A stretch of 64,000 nt of DNA from Diplonema japonicum. Taxonomy: Eukaryota > Euglenozoa > Diplonemea > Diplonemida > Diplonemidae. The notes under the pieces were generated by a model. It worked only from the letters and a program-made list of their open reading frames with translations. It did not search any database and was not told where the DNA came from. The DNA is taken from the NCBI GenBank assembly GCA_964019335.1, contig OZ025667.1:604501-668500 (forward strand), given 5' to 3'. Of the stretch, positions 28,405-38,140 are shown one piece after another (the stretch's first letter is position 1; each line of letters starts with the position of its first letter). The position numbers and the translations under genes were made by a program.

Positions 28405-29700
28405 ATGTCCGATGAAGAAAAAACACAGCAAGAAGTAGCGGAGGTGAAGGAGGTTGAGGCAGTGCAGGAGGTTGAGGCAGTGCAGGAGAAGGCACCGGAG
28501 GAGGCAACAGAGGCAGCGCCGGTGGAGGCAGCGGAGGAGCCCACGAAGCCTCAGGAGGAAGAAGCACCAGCGCAGGAGAAGCCCAGCGAGGGTAACGACG
28601 ACGCGAACAAGCCGAACTGGGGGAAGTGGGGCGCCCTGCCCGAGGGGTTCGACGACAACACTGAAGAGGTGATGGAAAAGCCGGCGCTACCCCTGCTGGA
28701 CGAGCTGAAGACTGTCGGCGAGGACGAAGAGAAACAGGTATGACATCACCACTAGCAACATGCCCTACAGACGATAACAGGCCCCGACGGCTACGAGTAC
28801 CCCCCCCTCCCTTTGGCAGGCATTGACATCCTGAACAGGCTGTGGAACAACGAGCTCCCTGCCAACCGTGCGCAGGCTGTGGTCGCATGGGAAGGAAAGG
28901 TTCGGATGGCCGTGAACGTCGGCCTTGCGATCCCTGTCCCGCCAAGAGTGCCTGCCACGGAACAGCTCTTGAGGCCGGCTGCTGCGAAGAAGTCTGGCAC
29001 AGACACAAACATGGCAAAGTGGGTTGTGGAGGAAGAGACTATTGAGGAGTCGGAGGAGCTGAAGGAGTTCAGGGAGAAGGGCATCGTCGCAGAGACGGTG
29101 AGCACTATGTGCGAGAAGAGGGAGACAGCACGCCGCAACAGGGCCTACCAGGAGGCCGACAAGATAAAGGCAGACCTCTTCGAGATGGGTGTCGAGTTCA
29201 ATGATGCAGCAAGGAAGTGGAGGAGCGGCGATGTCGAGGGAAACTACGCCGGGCAGGGCGCTGCTGACACCGCAGCGCAGGACCCCAACCAGCGCCCCGT
29301 TGAACTGCAGGATATCGACCTCCCAGGGTCTTGGGAGGACTTCCTTGCCCTCCCCGAGCCTAAGGTCCTCTGTGTTGGTCCCCGCATCGGTCCCCAAGGC
29401 AAGCGTGCATGGGGTGCTGGCGGCAAAAACTGGGGCACCGAGGATGCCCAAGCAGCCCTTGAACAGGCCATGAACAACTGCATCAACCAAGGGGTCCACA
29501 GGCCTCGTGTTATTTACCCTCCCCACCTCGTCGGGACTGGTGGTGGTCACCAGGACCATGGAGGCAAGGGACACCGTCAGGTATGTGGAATTAAAAAAAA
29601 AAAAAACCTGAAACAGAACTACGGAGGCAAAGGCGGGAAGGGCGGAAAAAACAACTACAACCGCAACTACAACCGTAACTACAACAGCAACAACTACTGA
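28405..29700 (+). CDS. Protein with CysRS-type C-terminal motif and Gly/Asn-rich tail (two or three exons)
   Basis: Exon 1 is 28405-28737 and exon 2 starts at 28771 after a 33-nt GT-AG intron that contains an in-frame TGA. A further 36-nt candidate intron (29581-29616, GTATGT...ACAG) has no stop, so it may or may not be removed. With both removed the product is 408 residues. The N-terminus is acidic and Ala/Glu-rich. Residues about 235-275 (R-R-N-R-A-Y-Q-E-A-D-K-I-K-A-D-L) match the helix-hairpin at the C-terminus of cysteinyl-tRNA synthetases, a putative RNA-binding element. The tail has G-G-K-G-G-K and N-Y-N-R repeats typical of RNA-binding proteins. No synthetase catalytic domain is present. 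Confidence 0.7.
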
Positions 29701-30938
29701 TGAGGGAAGAAAGGGGAGGGGAAGAAAATAAATATAAAAAGTAAAAAGAGGGGGGGAAGAGAGATGGAAAAAAAAATAAAGTAAGAAACATAAGTAAAAA
29801 AAGAAAAAAGAAAAAGGAGATGTATCCTTAAGGGAGGTGCGCAAGGCATTAATTGTCTACCCTTTTTTTTCTTTTTTTCCTTCTGATTTCCATAGTGTTG
29901 AAAGTGAGAAAGTTCTTTCAGAAAAATTTATTTAAAAAAAAAAAAAAAAAAAAAAAAAGAAGAAGGTTACATCGATTCATCTCGCCCTGCCCTTTTCCTC
30001 TCCCTCTGCCGTGCAAAGCCCTATTTTGTAGTTTTCGAGAATATGCGAATAATGAAAAAGAAACGGGGTATGGTTTCCTTTTTTTTTTCTTTTTTTTTTT
30101 CTTTTGCTCCCTTTCTCTTCTTATTCTCTCTCATCGGTGACCTTAGTTTTTATTCACTACTCAAGCACGGCCAAACACCCCTCCCCTTCTTCTTTTGTTC
30201 TTTTTTTTTCTTACAAAATCAGTAAGTGCGATGCAAGCGGTGCCTTTTTCCTTTTTTCAAGTTTTTTTTTCTCTCTTTTTTCCCCACCCTCCCCCACCCC
30301 CCTCCTTCAAAGACTGTGTTGTGCCTGAATAAAGGAGGGTCAAAGGGGCATCAAATATCGAGGAAAGTGTTGTTACATTGCTTAAGAAACAAGCTGTTTC
30401 CACTTTGGAGTGAGAGAAAAAAAAAGAGAAAAAAAAAGAGAAAAAAGAGGAGAAAGGCAGAAGAAGAAAAAAAATTCAACTCATGCACCAAATGGTGCCA
30501 TTTCAAGGAGCAGAAGCAAAAGAAGGAAAATAATTGCTTCTGAAACAATAATTTAAAAAAAAGAGAGGGAAGAAGAAGAGGGGGAAAAAAAAGGATTACA
30601 ATATAAGGAAGGATTTTGGAAACAAAAAGAAGAAAAAAAAAAAACCAGGGGGGAAAAAAAGGAAAAAAAAGGGGGGAGGGAGAAAAAAAATAGTGTGGGC
30701 TTTTCTTTCTCCTTTTTTTTTCTTTTTTTTCCCCCCCTTCTTCCCCCCCCCCCCCCCCCCCCTCTTTCTTTTTCCATATGCATAATTCTTCCTTCCCATT
30801 CTCACAAGTACTTTGTGCCCCTGTGAATTTGGCCTGGCTTTCTTTGTTTTTTTTTTTGTTGCTTTTTTTTTTTATTTCTTTGAATTTAAAAGAACATACA
30901 GAAAGGGGGGAGTGGGTTACATATTAATATTACTAAGA
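29701..30938. other. Homopolymer-rich intergenic region
   Basis: About 1.2 kb of alternating purine and pyrimidine tracts: A run 29934-29958, C run 30745-30762. No frame has mixed codon use. The T/A-rich segment before 30939 is the probable leader of the next gene. Confidence 0.6.
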
Positions 30939-31499
30939 ATGAACTGCTGCGTCTGCCTGGAGCGATACACGGAGAACAGAAAGCCATCTCTGCTGCTGTG
31001 CGGGCACTCGATCTGCACGGTATGCAGAGGAAAGATATTAGCAAGTGACCAACCATTGTGCCCTACCTGCAGAGTGAGTATCTCGCAACACACGAATTTC
31101 GCCCTCCTGGAAGCGGCAAAAGAGTACCATGAATTAGATCAAAAATACACCAAAACGCATCTGAAACTTGAGATTGAAAAGGGAAAAAACGAAAAACTAC
31201 AAAAGGAAGTTGATTCGCTGAAAAAAGATCTCTCAAACGTGAAAACAAAGGACACCGTCACGAGCACCATGCTCGAAAAACTGACTGCCGAAGTGCAAAA
31301 CTTGGTCGCAAGCAAGAAGGCAAACGGCAAAAAACGAAAACAACTCCAGAATGAAGTCGAATCCTTGAAAGTGGAACTGGGATCCAAAAATGATGAAATC
31401 AGCGACCTCAGGCGGGAGCTGGATGAGGCAACTAGTTTTATTAAAAAATCCCTCAAGTTCAGGACCGACGATATTGCCAGGACAGAAGTTTCTTCCTAA
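30939..31499 (+). CDS. RING finger plus coiled-coil protein (probable E3 ligase)
   Basis: A 186-residue protein. Residues 3-44 are a C3HC4 RING: C-C-V-C-L, then C-G-H-S-I-C-x2-C, then C-P-T-C. Residues about 60-165 are one continuous Lys/Glu/Leu heptad coiled coil, a common E3 layout for oligomerisation. The tail is basic. ATG 30939 was chosen because the RING follows immediately and the upstream open stretch is low-complexity leader. Target unknown. Confidence 0.8.
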   Translation: MNCCVCLERYTENRKPSLLLCGHSICTVCRGKILASDQPLCPTCRVSISQHTNFALLEAAKEYHELDQKYTKTHLKLEIEKGKNEKLQKEVDSLKKDLSNVKTKDTVTSTMLEKLTAEVQNLVASKKANGKKRKQLQNEVESLKVELGSKNDEISDLRRELDEATSFIKKSLKFRTDDIARTEVSS

Positions 31500-31596
31500 A
31501 CTTTCTTTCTTCAAATATTCTTTTTTTATTGGGTGGTGGGGATAGCACTGTCGGTCATCAACGTATTGCAGATGCACGCTCGGCCGAAGTTCGCCC

Positions 31597-31616
31597 CCTG
31601 TAATCAAGTAGACAGT
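31597..31616 (+). repeat. 20-nt dispersed repeat, copy 2
   Basis: Exact match to 15606-15625, again in the 3' flank of a gene and followed by unrelated sequence. Confidence 0.6.
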
Positions 31617-31656
31617 TCCTGCTACGTTGCACGCCACTAGTGTTGGAATCAAAGCC

Positions 31657-31690
<34 letters not shown>

Positions 31691-32145
31691 CCTGACGGTG
31701 TCCACCCTTGCCTCCCGCACACCCACGCGTTTCCCTTTTAGCCTAGCTACAGAAGATTGGCTGGAGAAACGAAAAATAAAAAAGGGCAGAATACTATGTG
31801 CGAGTTTCATATTCGTCTACAAGCCTGAGTTCTTTTTTTTTTTTTTTTTCCCAAGTTCTTTCCTATTTATTGTGTGTGCCCCCCCCCTTTTTTTTCCATT
31901 TTTTATTTTTTATTGCTTGAACAAGAGTCGACGATCGTTGATATTGTTTTGGGAGGGGGGGGGGGGGGGGAGTGAGAGAACATGGGGAAGGGGGAGAGTA
32001 GAAGGGAAAGAAAGGAAAAAAAAAGAAGGGAAAAAAAAAAAGAAAAAAAAAAGCCATCTTTGTTCGTTTCATTTAGTTCTATTTACTTATCTTTAGTTTC
32101 CTGTGTTTTTTTTTTCTTCTTTTCTTTTTTTCGTTTCATATAGTG

Positions 32146-32308
32146 AACAGAGTCTGGATGCTTGCGCAGTAGTAGTACGCTAGAGCGAGGCAGGACAAGC
32201 TGTTACCACTAACCCGAAGGACCGGCCTTGCAAGACAATTTCCGCTCACACTTTCTTCAGGCGTCCTGTCACATACCGCAGGTACCCTTAAATGTCTCTT
32301 TTTTTTTT
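32146..32308 (+). mobile_element. SINE-like remnant with LINE family B 3' end
   Basis: The 3' part (32259-32297) matches the blocks at 41047-41088 and 48669-48710 with several substitutions, then T10. Upstream, near 32160, TTGCGCAGTAGTAGTACG resembles a tRNA A box. A B box is not convincing. This copy is the most diverged of the three. Confidence 0.45.
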
Positions 32309-32673
32309 TTCTTCTTTCTTTCTAACCCACTACAGCTACACAACAAACCACTTGGAAGAATATTCAAGAACCCCCTTGTGTACCCCTTTTGTCGGTAATT
32401 AGAAATTTAGTTTTCTATTTGGCGGGTGGTATAATCCCCAAAAGAGAAAGAAGGAACAAAAAAAAGGGGGGGGACAGGAAACCATCTATTAGGGATTTGT
32501 TTCTCTCTATCCCCCCCCCCCCCCCCCCCCCTCCACAGGGAATGAAAAAAGAAGGAAAAAAAAACTATTATCTCATTATTATTCATCTTCGGTCGCAAGA
32601 AAAGAAAAAAAACCCTGCATTCAGAACTATTGACAAAACTTTGTTATTTTATTTAAAAAAAGCTTTAAAAAAA

Positions 32674-33369
32674 ATGATGTACAAATTTGCTGGTGTTCTG
32701 CTTCTTGCGGCTGTGGCGATGGGGTGCAGCGTGGATGAGTACTGCTGCCCCGATGCGATGGCATGTCTCAAGCCAACGAATGTGAGCTGCTCCGCGAACC
32801 CTAACACCTGTCTGACTGGCCAGGTGTGCTGCCCGCTCACGAAGCTCTGCGTGAAGCCTGGCATCCCGTGCACCCCGCAGCCTGTGTGCAAGAGCGACGA
32901 GTACTGCTGCCCACTCACAAAGCACTGCCTGCAGCCCATGATGCCCGGTACCCTCTGTGACACTGCCCACCCCTGCGCCAACGGACAGGTGTGCTGCCCT
33001 CTCACCAAGGAGTGCGTCACAGTCAATGCCGCATGCGACGCCCCTAGGGCGGGGTGCAACGCCACTTCATACTGCTGCCCTGACGCGAAGCACTGCCTCA
33101 CACCTACCAATGTGAGCTGTGCGGCTGACTCGAACTCATGCCGTTCGGGGCAAGTGTGCTGCCCGCTTACGAAGCTGTGCGTGTCGGTGGGCCCTGCGTG
33201 CACTCCGATCTGCCCCTCGACCTCATACTGCTGCCCTGATGCGAAGCACTGCCTCACACCTGTGAACCCGGGTACTCTCTGCGACACTGCCCACCCCTGC
33301 GCCAGCGGACAGGTGTGCTGCCCCCTTACCAAGGAGTGCGTCACAGTGGGAGCCGCATGCAGCCCGTAG
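32674..33369 (+). CDS. Secreted cysteine-rich repeat protein
   Basis: A 231-residue protein. An N-terminal signal peptide (MMYKFAGVLLLAAVAMGC) is followed by eight related Cys-rich modules of 20-30 residues. They alternate between Y-C-C-P-D-A-K-H-C-L and Q-V-C-C-P-L-T-K-x-C-V forms, each with an extra Cys pair. Every module contains a C-C-P core, suggesting small disulfide-linked domains. The last pair of modules almost repeats an earlier pair at the DNA level, so recent internal duplication is likely. Role unknown: surface coat, adhesion or protease inhibition are all possible. I see no C-terminal membrane or GPI signal. Confidence 0.8.
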   Translation: MMYKFAGVLLLAAVAMGCSVDEYCCPDAMACLKPTNVSCSANPNTCLTGQVCCPLTKLCVKPGIPCTPQPVCKSDEYCCPLTKHCLQPMMPGTLCDTAHPCANGQVCCPLTKECVTVNAACDAPRAGCNATSYCCPDAKHCLTPTNVSCAADSNSCRSGQVCCPLTKLCVSVGPACTPICPSTSYCCPDAKHCLTPVNPGTLCDTAHPCASGQVCCPLTKECVTVGAACSP

Positions 33370-34193
33370 AAAGCAACGAGTGATGTTGTGAAATTGCGAC
33401 CTCCTCCCCCCTCCCCCATCGCCTGTTATTTACAGGGGATTCCTCACGTGTCTTGCTCAACTCTCCCCTTTTTTTCATTCTGGCGATGAACAGGTCTCTC
33501 GGCTTTACTGTTGGTTTTGAGTAAGATATTCACAACAAAAGGGCTTCAGAAGGGTTTACTGTTTTTGGGCATTTGGGTGGGGGTTTTTTTTTGTTCTCTT
33601 TTTTTTTTATTATTAATCTTTCCATGTTTCTACGTTTACCCGATTTCTGTTAAAACTACGTTTTTCTTTTCTCTCTTTTTTTTTTTTTTTTTTTTTTTAG
33701 AAGTAGCGGGAAGAGAGGTGTGAAGTAGTGAGACTAAACACACACACTCTTTTTAAAAAAAAAGAGGGGGGAGGGTAATTTTTTTCAGGGGATGAGATAG
33801 CCCACTCATTGTGACGCACATTCTTCTTTTGTCTGCTTTTTTTATTTATTTTTCTCTTTTCGTGGTTGTTATACTGTGCGGCTTCCTGCAACATCAAAAC
33901 CCATCATAAAGCTGCAAGTTTAGCAAACCGAAAGGATCTTTGTGGAAAATAACAAAAAAAACAAACAAAAAAAAAACAAAAAAAAAGCATTCACTTATCA
34001 TGAGCATTCCTCTTCTTTTTTTTTTCTTTTTTTCTTACCCTTTTTCTTCTCTTTCAATTAAACCCTTCTTCCTTCTTCTGAACAAAACAAAACAAAAAAA
34101 CAAAAAAAAAAACCTCCCTTTCGCGCAAAACTTCTATAATCTCTCTTTTTTTGTTGTTGTCATAACACCCGCCGCCCCCCTCCCCCTCTTTTT

Positions 34194-34228
<35 letters not shown>

Positions 34229-34301
34229 ATCCCGTCAATAAGCGTATCATCACCATCACACCACAAAAAGTGGGGAGGGCGAAAAGGGAAAAAAAAAAAA
34301 A
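33370..34301. other. Homopolymer-rich intergenic region
   Basis: No gene is seen. T runs around 33678-33698 and 34195-34224, A-rich blocks with C interruptions near 33950-33990 and 34080-34112. Confidence 0.6.
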
Positions 34302-35846
34302 ATGAATCTCGATTTCGTCGATAACAAAAAAGCCTTGATAATAGGAGGCACGGGGCAGCTTGGAGTCACGCTTGGTAAACAGCTTTTAAATGAGAAAATC
34401 GCAAAGAAGGTAGTGGTCACCGGAAGGAACGAAAAGAAGATGGAGGCTGCGCTCCGAAACATCCAAGAAGGAAAACCATCAAGCAGCGTCGCGGGGCACC
34501 TCACCGAAGACGCCGTTCTCAATGAAACTCAATTCGTTGACAACATAGCAAAATGTTACATTGAACACAACGGTTTCGACTTCATCATCATAGCCATTGG
34601 CTCAAACGTAAAATCCACAGGCCTCCCAAGCAAAGGCATGACCCCACAACAAAGCCTGCAGCAATTCAAAAATCGATCTTCGATTGATTTTCAAGCCCCA
34701 GCTTCCTGTTTGGTTTCCCTGCCTCCACTCATCAAACAGCTCCACCCAAGAAGACGTGTCTCCATCATTACATTGGGAACACAGCTTATCAGATACGGAA
34801 TAGGAGTGCCAACCAAAGCAGCCTTTATCTCATCGAAAGCTGCATTAATGTCTCTTGGAGCATCTGTCACAAGCGAGTATGAGTCGGTTACAGTGTCGCA
34901 GGTAAACCCGTCGTCGAAAATTTCTCATGAATCGGTGTCAGATGCTGTGTTGTTTATGTGTAAAGCATCGCTTCCTTGTCATATTCGGACGGTTGACGTA
35001 CTGCCGGTTAAAAATGTACGAAATGGTGTGTATTCTCCGAGAATCGGTTTGAAAGGCCATGTTGCTCTTGTAACGGGTGGTTCAAACGGGATCGGGAAAG
35101 CAATTGCATTGGGACTTGCCGGTGCAGGGTCGGACATTGCCGTCATAGGGAGGAATCAAACCTCGTTGAACGACGTTGTTGTTCAGTGTGAGAAGCACAA
35201 CGTGAAATGCAAAGGATACGCCATGGACGTGAACGACTGGGCGGGGATGAAAACGGTTGTTGACGATGTTGTGAAAACATTTGGGAGAATCACCACTTTG
35301 GTGGCATCTGCCGGTTTGAACAGACGGCGGAACGCGCTTGACATTTCCAAAAACGGTTCCGGATACCAAACAGCTGACCCCAAGGTTTGGGGTGACCTCA
35401 TCGATGTTAATGTAAAAGCATCTATGACCATAACTCAATTCGTGCTTCCTTACCTTGCTGAGGCTGCGAAGGACCCCACCCTTCGTGGCGGGCCTACCTT
35501 GATATATATTTCGTCAAACATGGCTCGTCTTCCCTGGTCTCCTCCTGGAGGGCAGACCTCCTACCATGTTACAAAATCTGGAATTTCGGCGTTTGCGAGT
35601 TCTCTACACAGGGATCTTGATCGGTTCGGGGTAAAGTCTGTCGGGTTTCACCCTGCTGTTGTGGACACGCCGTTGGGTAATAGGCCGAACACGGCGAAGT
35701 CGATGAAGGTCACCAACCCCCAGTATGTGATACAGCAATCAGACATGGCGCTTGGCGCTGTGTACGCGGTGGGGTCCACCGTGAACCCGCATATTGTGGA
35801 CTTCGACAACATCGGAGATTTGAGTTCTCCTGAAGCGAAGCTTTAA
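34302..35846 (+). CDS. Tandem short-chain dehydrogenase (degenerate plus intact domain)
   Basis: A 514-residue protein with two Rossmann domains. The first (residues 1-240) has G-G-T-G-Q-L-G for cofactor binding, but at the Y-x-x-x-K active site it reads F-I-S-S-K, so the Tyr appears lost. The second (about 248-510) has T-G-G-S-N-G-I-G, a C-A-M-D-V style acidic turn, A-S-A-G-L, I-S-S and the intact Y-H-V-T-K. The layout suggests a catalytic C-terminal domain with a degenerate partner, as in 3-ketosphinganine reductase-like or multi-domain SDRs. The substrate cannot be predicted. Confidence 0.82.
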   Translation: MNLDFVDNKKALIIGGTGQLGVTLGKQLLNEKIAKKVVVTGRNEKKMEAALRNIQEGKPSSSVAGHLTEDAVLNETQFVDNIAKCYIEHNGFDFIIIAIGSNVKSTGLPSKGMTPQQSLQQFKNRSSIDFQAPASCLVSLPPLIKQLHPRRRVSIITLGTQLIRYGIGVPTKAAFISSKAALMSLGASVTSEYESVTVSQVNPSSKISHESVSDAVLFMCKASLPCHIRTVDVLPVKNVRNGVYSPRIGLKGHVALVTGGSNGIGKAIALGLAGAGSDIAVIGRNQTSLNDVVVQCEKHNVKCKGYAMDVNDWAGMKTVVDDVVKTFGRITTLVASAGLNRRRNALDISKNGSGYQTADPKVWGDLIDVNVKASMTITQFVLPYLAEAAKDPTLRGGPTLIYISSNMARLPWSPPGGQTSYHVTKSGISAFASSLHRDLDRFGVKSVGFHPAVVDTPLGNRPNTAKSMKVTNPQYVIQQSDMALGAVYAVGSTVNPHIVDFDNIGDLSSPEAKL

Positions 35847-35986
35847 ATAGCTTTTTTTTTTTTTTTTTTGTTACAAATATTTATCTTTCAAAAAATGATT
35901 TTATAACTATGCCGAGCAAAAAAAACTTTCGCAGCTTTTTAAAAACCTTTTTTTGCTTGTGCGAACAACAAAGACATATAGTCATA

Positions 35987-36024
<38 letters not shown>

Positions 36025-36294
36025 TAGTACAACTGAAAGAAAATGAAGGGTGGTAAAACGGTCCTCCATCCGCCCAACCGTAGGTGGACTGCAGGAAAAT
36101 AATAAAAGAAAAATAAACCCCCCCCCCTGAGTGAAAAAAAAAGGAATATAAAAAAAAACTGCTCTGAAAAAAAAAAGTTCCTCCATTTGGTTAACGTTTC
36201 TTATTTTTTTGTTTCTCCATAAAAAAAGGGGGAGTGGGGGGGAACAAACGCACCAACACCATATAGACAACTACACATATCTTTATTAAAAAAA
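35847..36294. other. Homopolymer-rich intergenic region
   Basis: T runs at 35852-35869 and 35989-36020, short C and A runs. No gene is seen. Confidence 0.6.
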
Positions 36295-36921
36295 ATGACC
36301 ACCGCAGGAGGATCCCCCACAAGGAAGCTGAACTGGGCGGATTTCGATAGTGACGACGATGATTTTGGCAACCCACAGGAAATGTTTTGCGGCCTCCCGG
36401 AGATCGAAGAGCACAGGGGACAGGATGCGAAGGAGAAGATGAGGGAGGAAGAGGCGCAGCGGGCCGTGGAGGAGGCAGCGAAGAAGAAGAAGCTGAAGGG
36501 CGCAACAATCCCCCTTTCCCCCGCTCCTATGCTGACTCCTATGACCCCACTTCAGACGCCCCCTCTATGTGTGACACGAAGGTCAGTCCGGATAGAGGCT
36601 CAGCAGCAGCTTGTCGCAGCCCTGACTAGGAATGGGTCAATGGACGCACAAGAGCTCTCCAAAGCGCTGGAGTGGAAGAGGACTTTCTACAGGACAGTGG
36701 GTTCGCTCTATGCATTTGTCAAACGGGATTGCAAGGAGCTGCTTACCTATGACTCGAAAGGCAGGGTCCGAATGGCAACCTGCCCACCCGTGACCCCGCA
36801 GCCCCCCCTCCAAGAACAGCAACCTGCCTTCACCTTCCCTGACACCCCGTTGCAAAGCCAGTCTTCCCGAGAGACTGAAATCAACGACATCGCAAAGAGT
36901 TTGCTGGCAATGCAGTGGTAG
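36295..36921 (+). CDS. Uncharacterised acidic/charged protein
   Basis: A 208-residue protein. The N-terminus has an acidic patch (D-F-D-S-D-D-D-D-F), then a charged helix of about 35 residues (Glu/Lys/Ala), then a Pro/Thr-rich linker. A compact helical segment (about 100-155: QQQLVAALTRNGSM, K-A-L-E-W-K-R-T-F-Y-R-T-V) could be a small winged-helix-like unit. It is followed by a Gln/Pro-rich tail. I do not recognise the family. Confidence 0.6.
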   Translation: MTTAGGSPTRKLNWADFDSDDDDFGNPQEMFCGLPEIEEHRGQDAKEKMREEEAQRAVEEAAKKKKLKGATIPLSPAPMLTPMTPLQTPPLCVTRRSVRIEAQQQLVAALTRNGSMDAQELSKALEWKRTFYRTVGSLYAFVKRDCKELLTYDSKGRVRMATCPPVTPQPPLQEQQPAFTFPDTPLQSQSSRETEINDIAKSLLAMQW

Positions 36922-38140
36922 ATTGTGTGGTTTGTGGTTTACTTTTTTTTTTTTGTATTTATTTATTTTTTTTTAAAAACATTTGTTGATATAAAAGAGG
37001 GAGGGGGGGGGGGGGGATGGTTGTGGAAGAAGGGAAGAGGAGGGGGGGGGGGGGGGAAGTATGAAATTGTGTTTTTTAAAAACAACCTCCCCCTTTTTTT
37101 TTTTGGTCCCACCATTGTTCCCTCCTCTTCCCCTCCCCCTATTGTTGCTGTACTGTATTTTTTTTCTTTTTTTTTTTTCTGTATTGATTTTTTTTTTCTT
37201 GTTGATTGGGAGTGGGGAGTAAGACGAGTGCATGGTGTGAAAGCAGAATAAAAAAAATGAGAATTGGCTAGTTAGCGTTATTCCTGTTTTTTTTTTTCTT
37301 CCTCTTTTCTTATCCTATTTTTTTTGTATGCCGGGTTGAGGAAAAAAAAAATCTGAAAATGCTACTTGCTTTCCTTCCCCCGTTTTAATTCACTTTGCAA
37401 AGAAAAAAAAAATCTTCTGTTCTGTTTTTCTCCTCCTGCTTAGAACGTCTTGCTTTCTTTTCTTACCCCTCCTCTTTTTTTTCTTTTTTTTTTTGTCTAG
37501 TATAACATTTTTTTATTTGCTTTTCTTTTTATTGAAAAAAAGAAACGGAAAAGAAAAAAAGGGAGAGGGGCACCAATCCTTCTTTAACATCTTTTAGGGT
37601 TTTGTTTTATTCCTCAGAATTATACCCCCCTTTTTTTTTGTATGATGAACAGAAACACTTGTTATTGTACCAAGAAAAAAAAAAGAAAAAAAAAAAAGAA
37701 AAAAAGAAGAACCTTGGCAGTGTCGTGTGTTCCAAATAATATCTTAATTAGGAAATAATTTTGCAACCGTAAACTCTCGCCTATTATGGTTCCCCCCTTT
37801 TTTTTTTATATTTAACATGCTGTTTTTTTCTTTATCCCCCGGGATTTTATACCACGTCACAAACAGCAAATAAACAAAAAAAAAAAAAAAAAAGCCAGAA
37901 ACAGCTTGCCCTTGAAAGGCATTCTTCTTCTTTTTTTGGGCTTTTTTCTTTTTTTAACCCCCCCACCGGGGCTTCGAATTTTTGCATCCCCTCCCCCCCC
38001 CCCCCGTTTTCTAAAAAAACTTTTCTGTCTCCTCTCTTACATGATTTTTTTTTGTCTCTTACACTTAATTATTATTTCCTGAAGGGAAGGCGAGAGAGGG
38101 AGAAGGGGAAGAAAAAAAAAAAAAAAAAAAAAAAAGGACC
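36922..38140. other. Homopolymer-rich intergenic region (1.2 kb)
   Basis: No gene is seen on either strand. Runs of T, A, C and G alternate: G runs near 37003-37016 and 37043-37056, A run 37876-37893, C run 37990-38004, A run 38113-38136. An unusual density of homopolymers is the only feature. Confidence 0.6.

Larger units (their letters stand above)
31500..32673. other. Intergenic region with repeat remnants
   Basis: No protein gene is seen. The 20-nt dispersed repeat is at 31597-31616. A SINE-like remnant lies at about 32146-32297. G run at 31957-31971 and C run at 32511-32531. The rest is homopolymer. Confidence 0.55.

Noticed and set aside
28765-29844. Minus-strand frame of 359 residues
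   Set aside because: It is opposite the RNA-binding-like gene and its Phe/Leu-rich part comes from reverse-complemented A runs.
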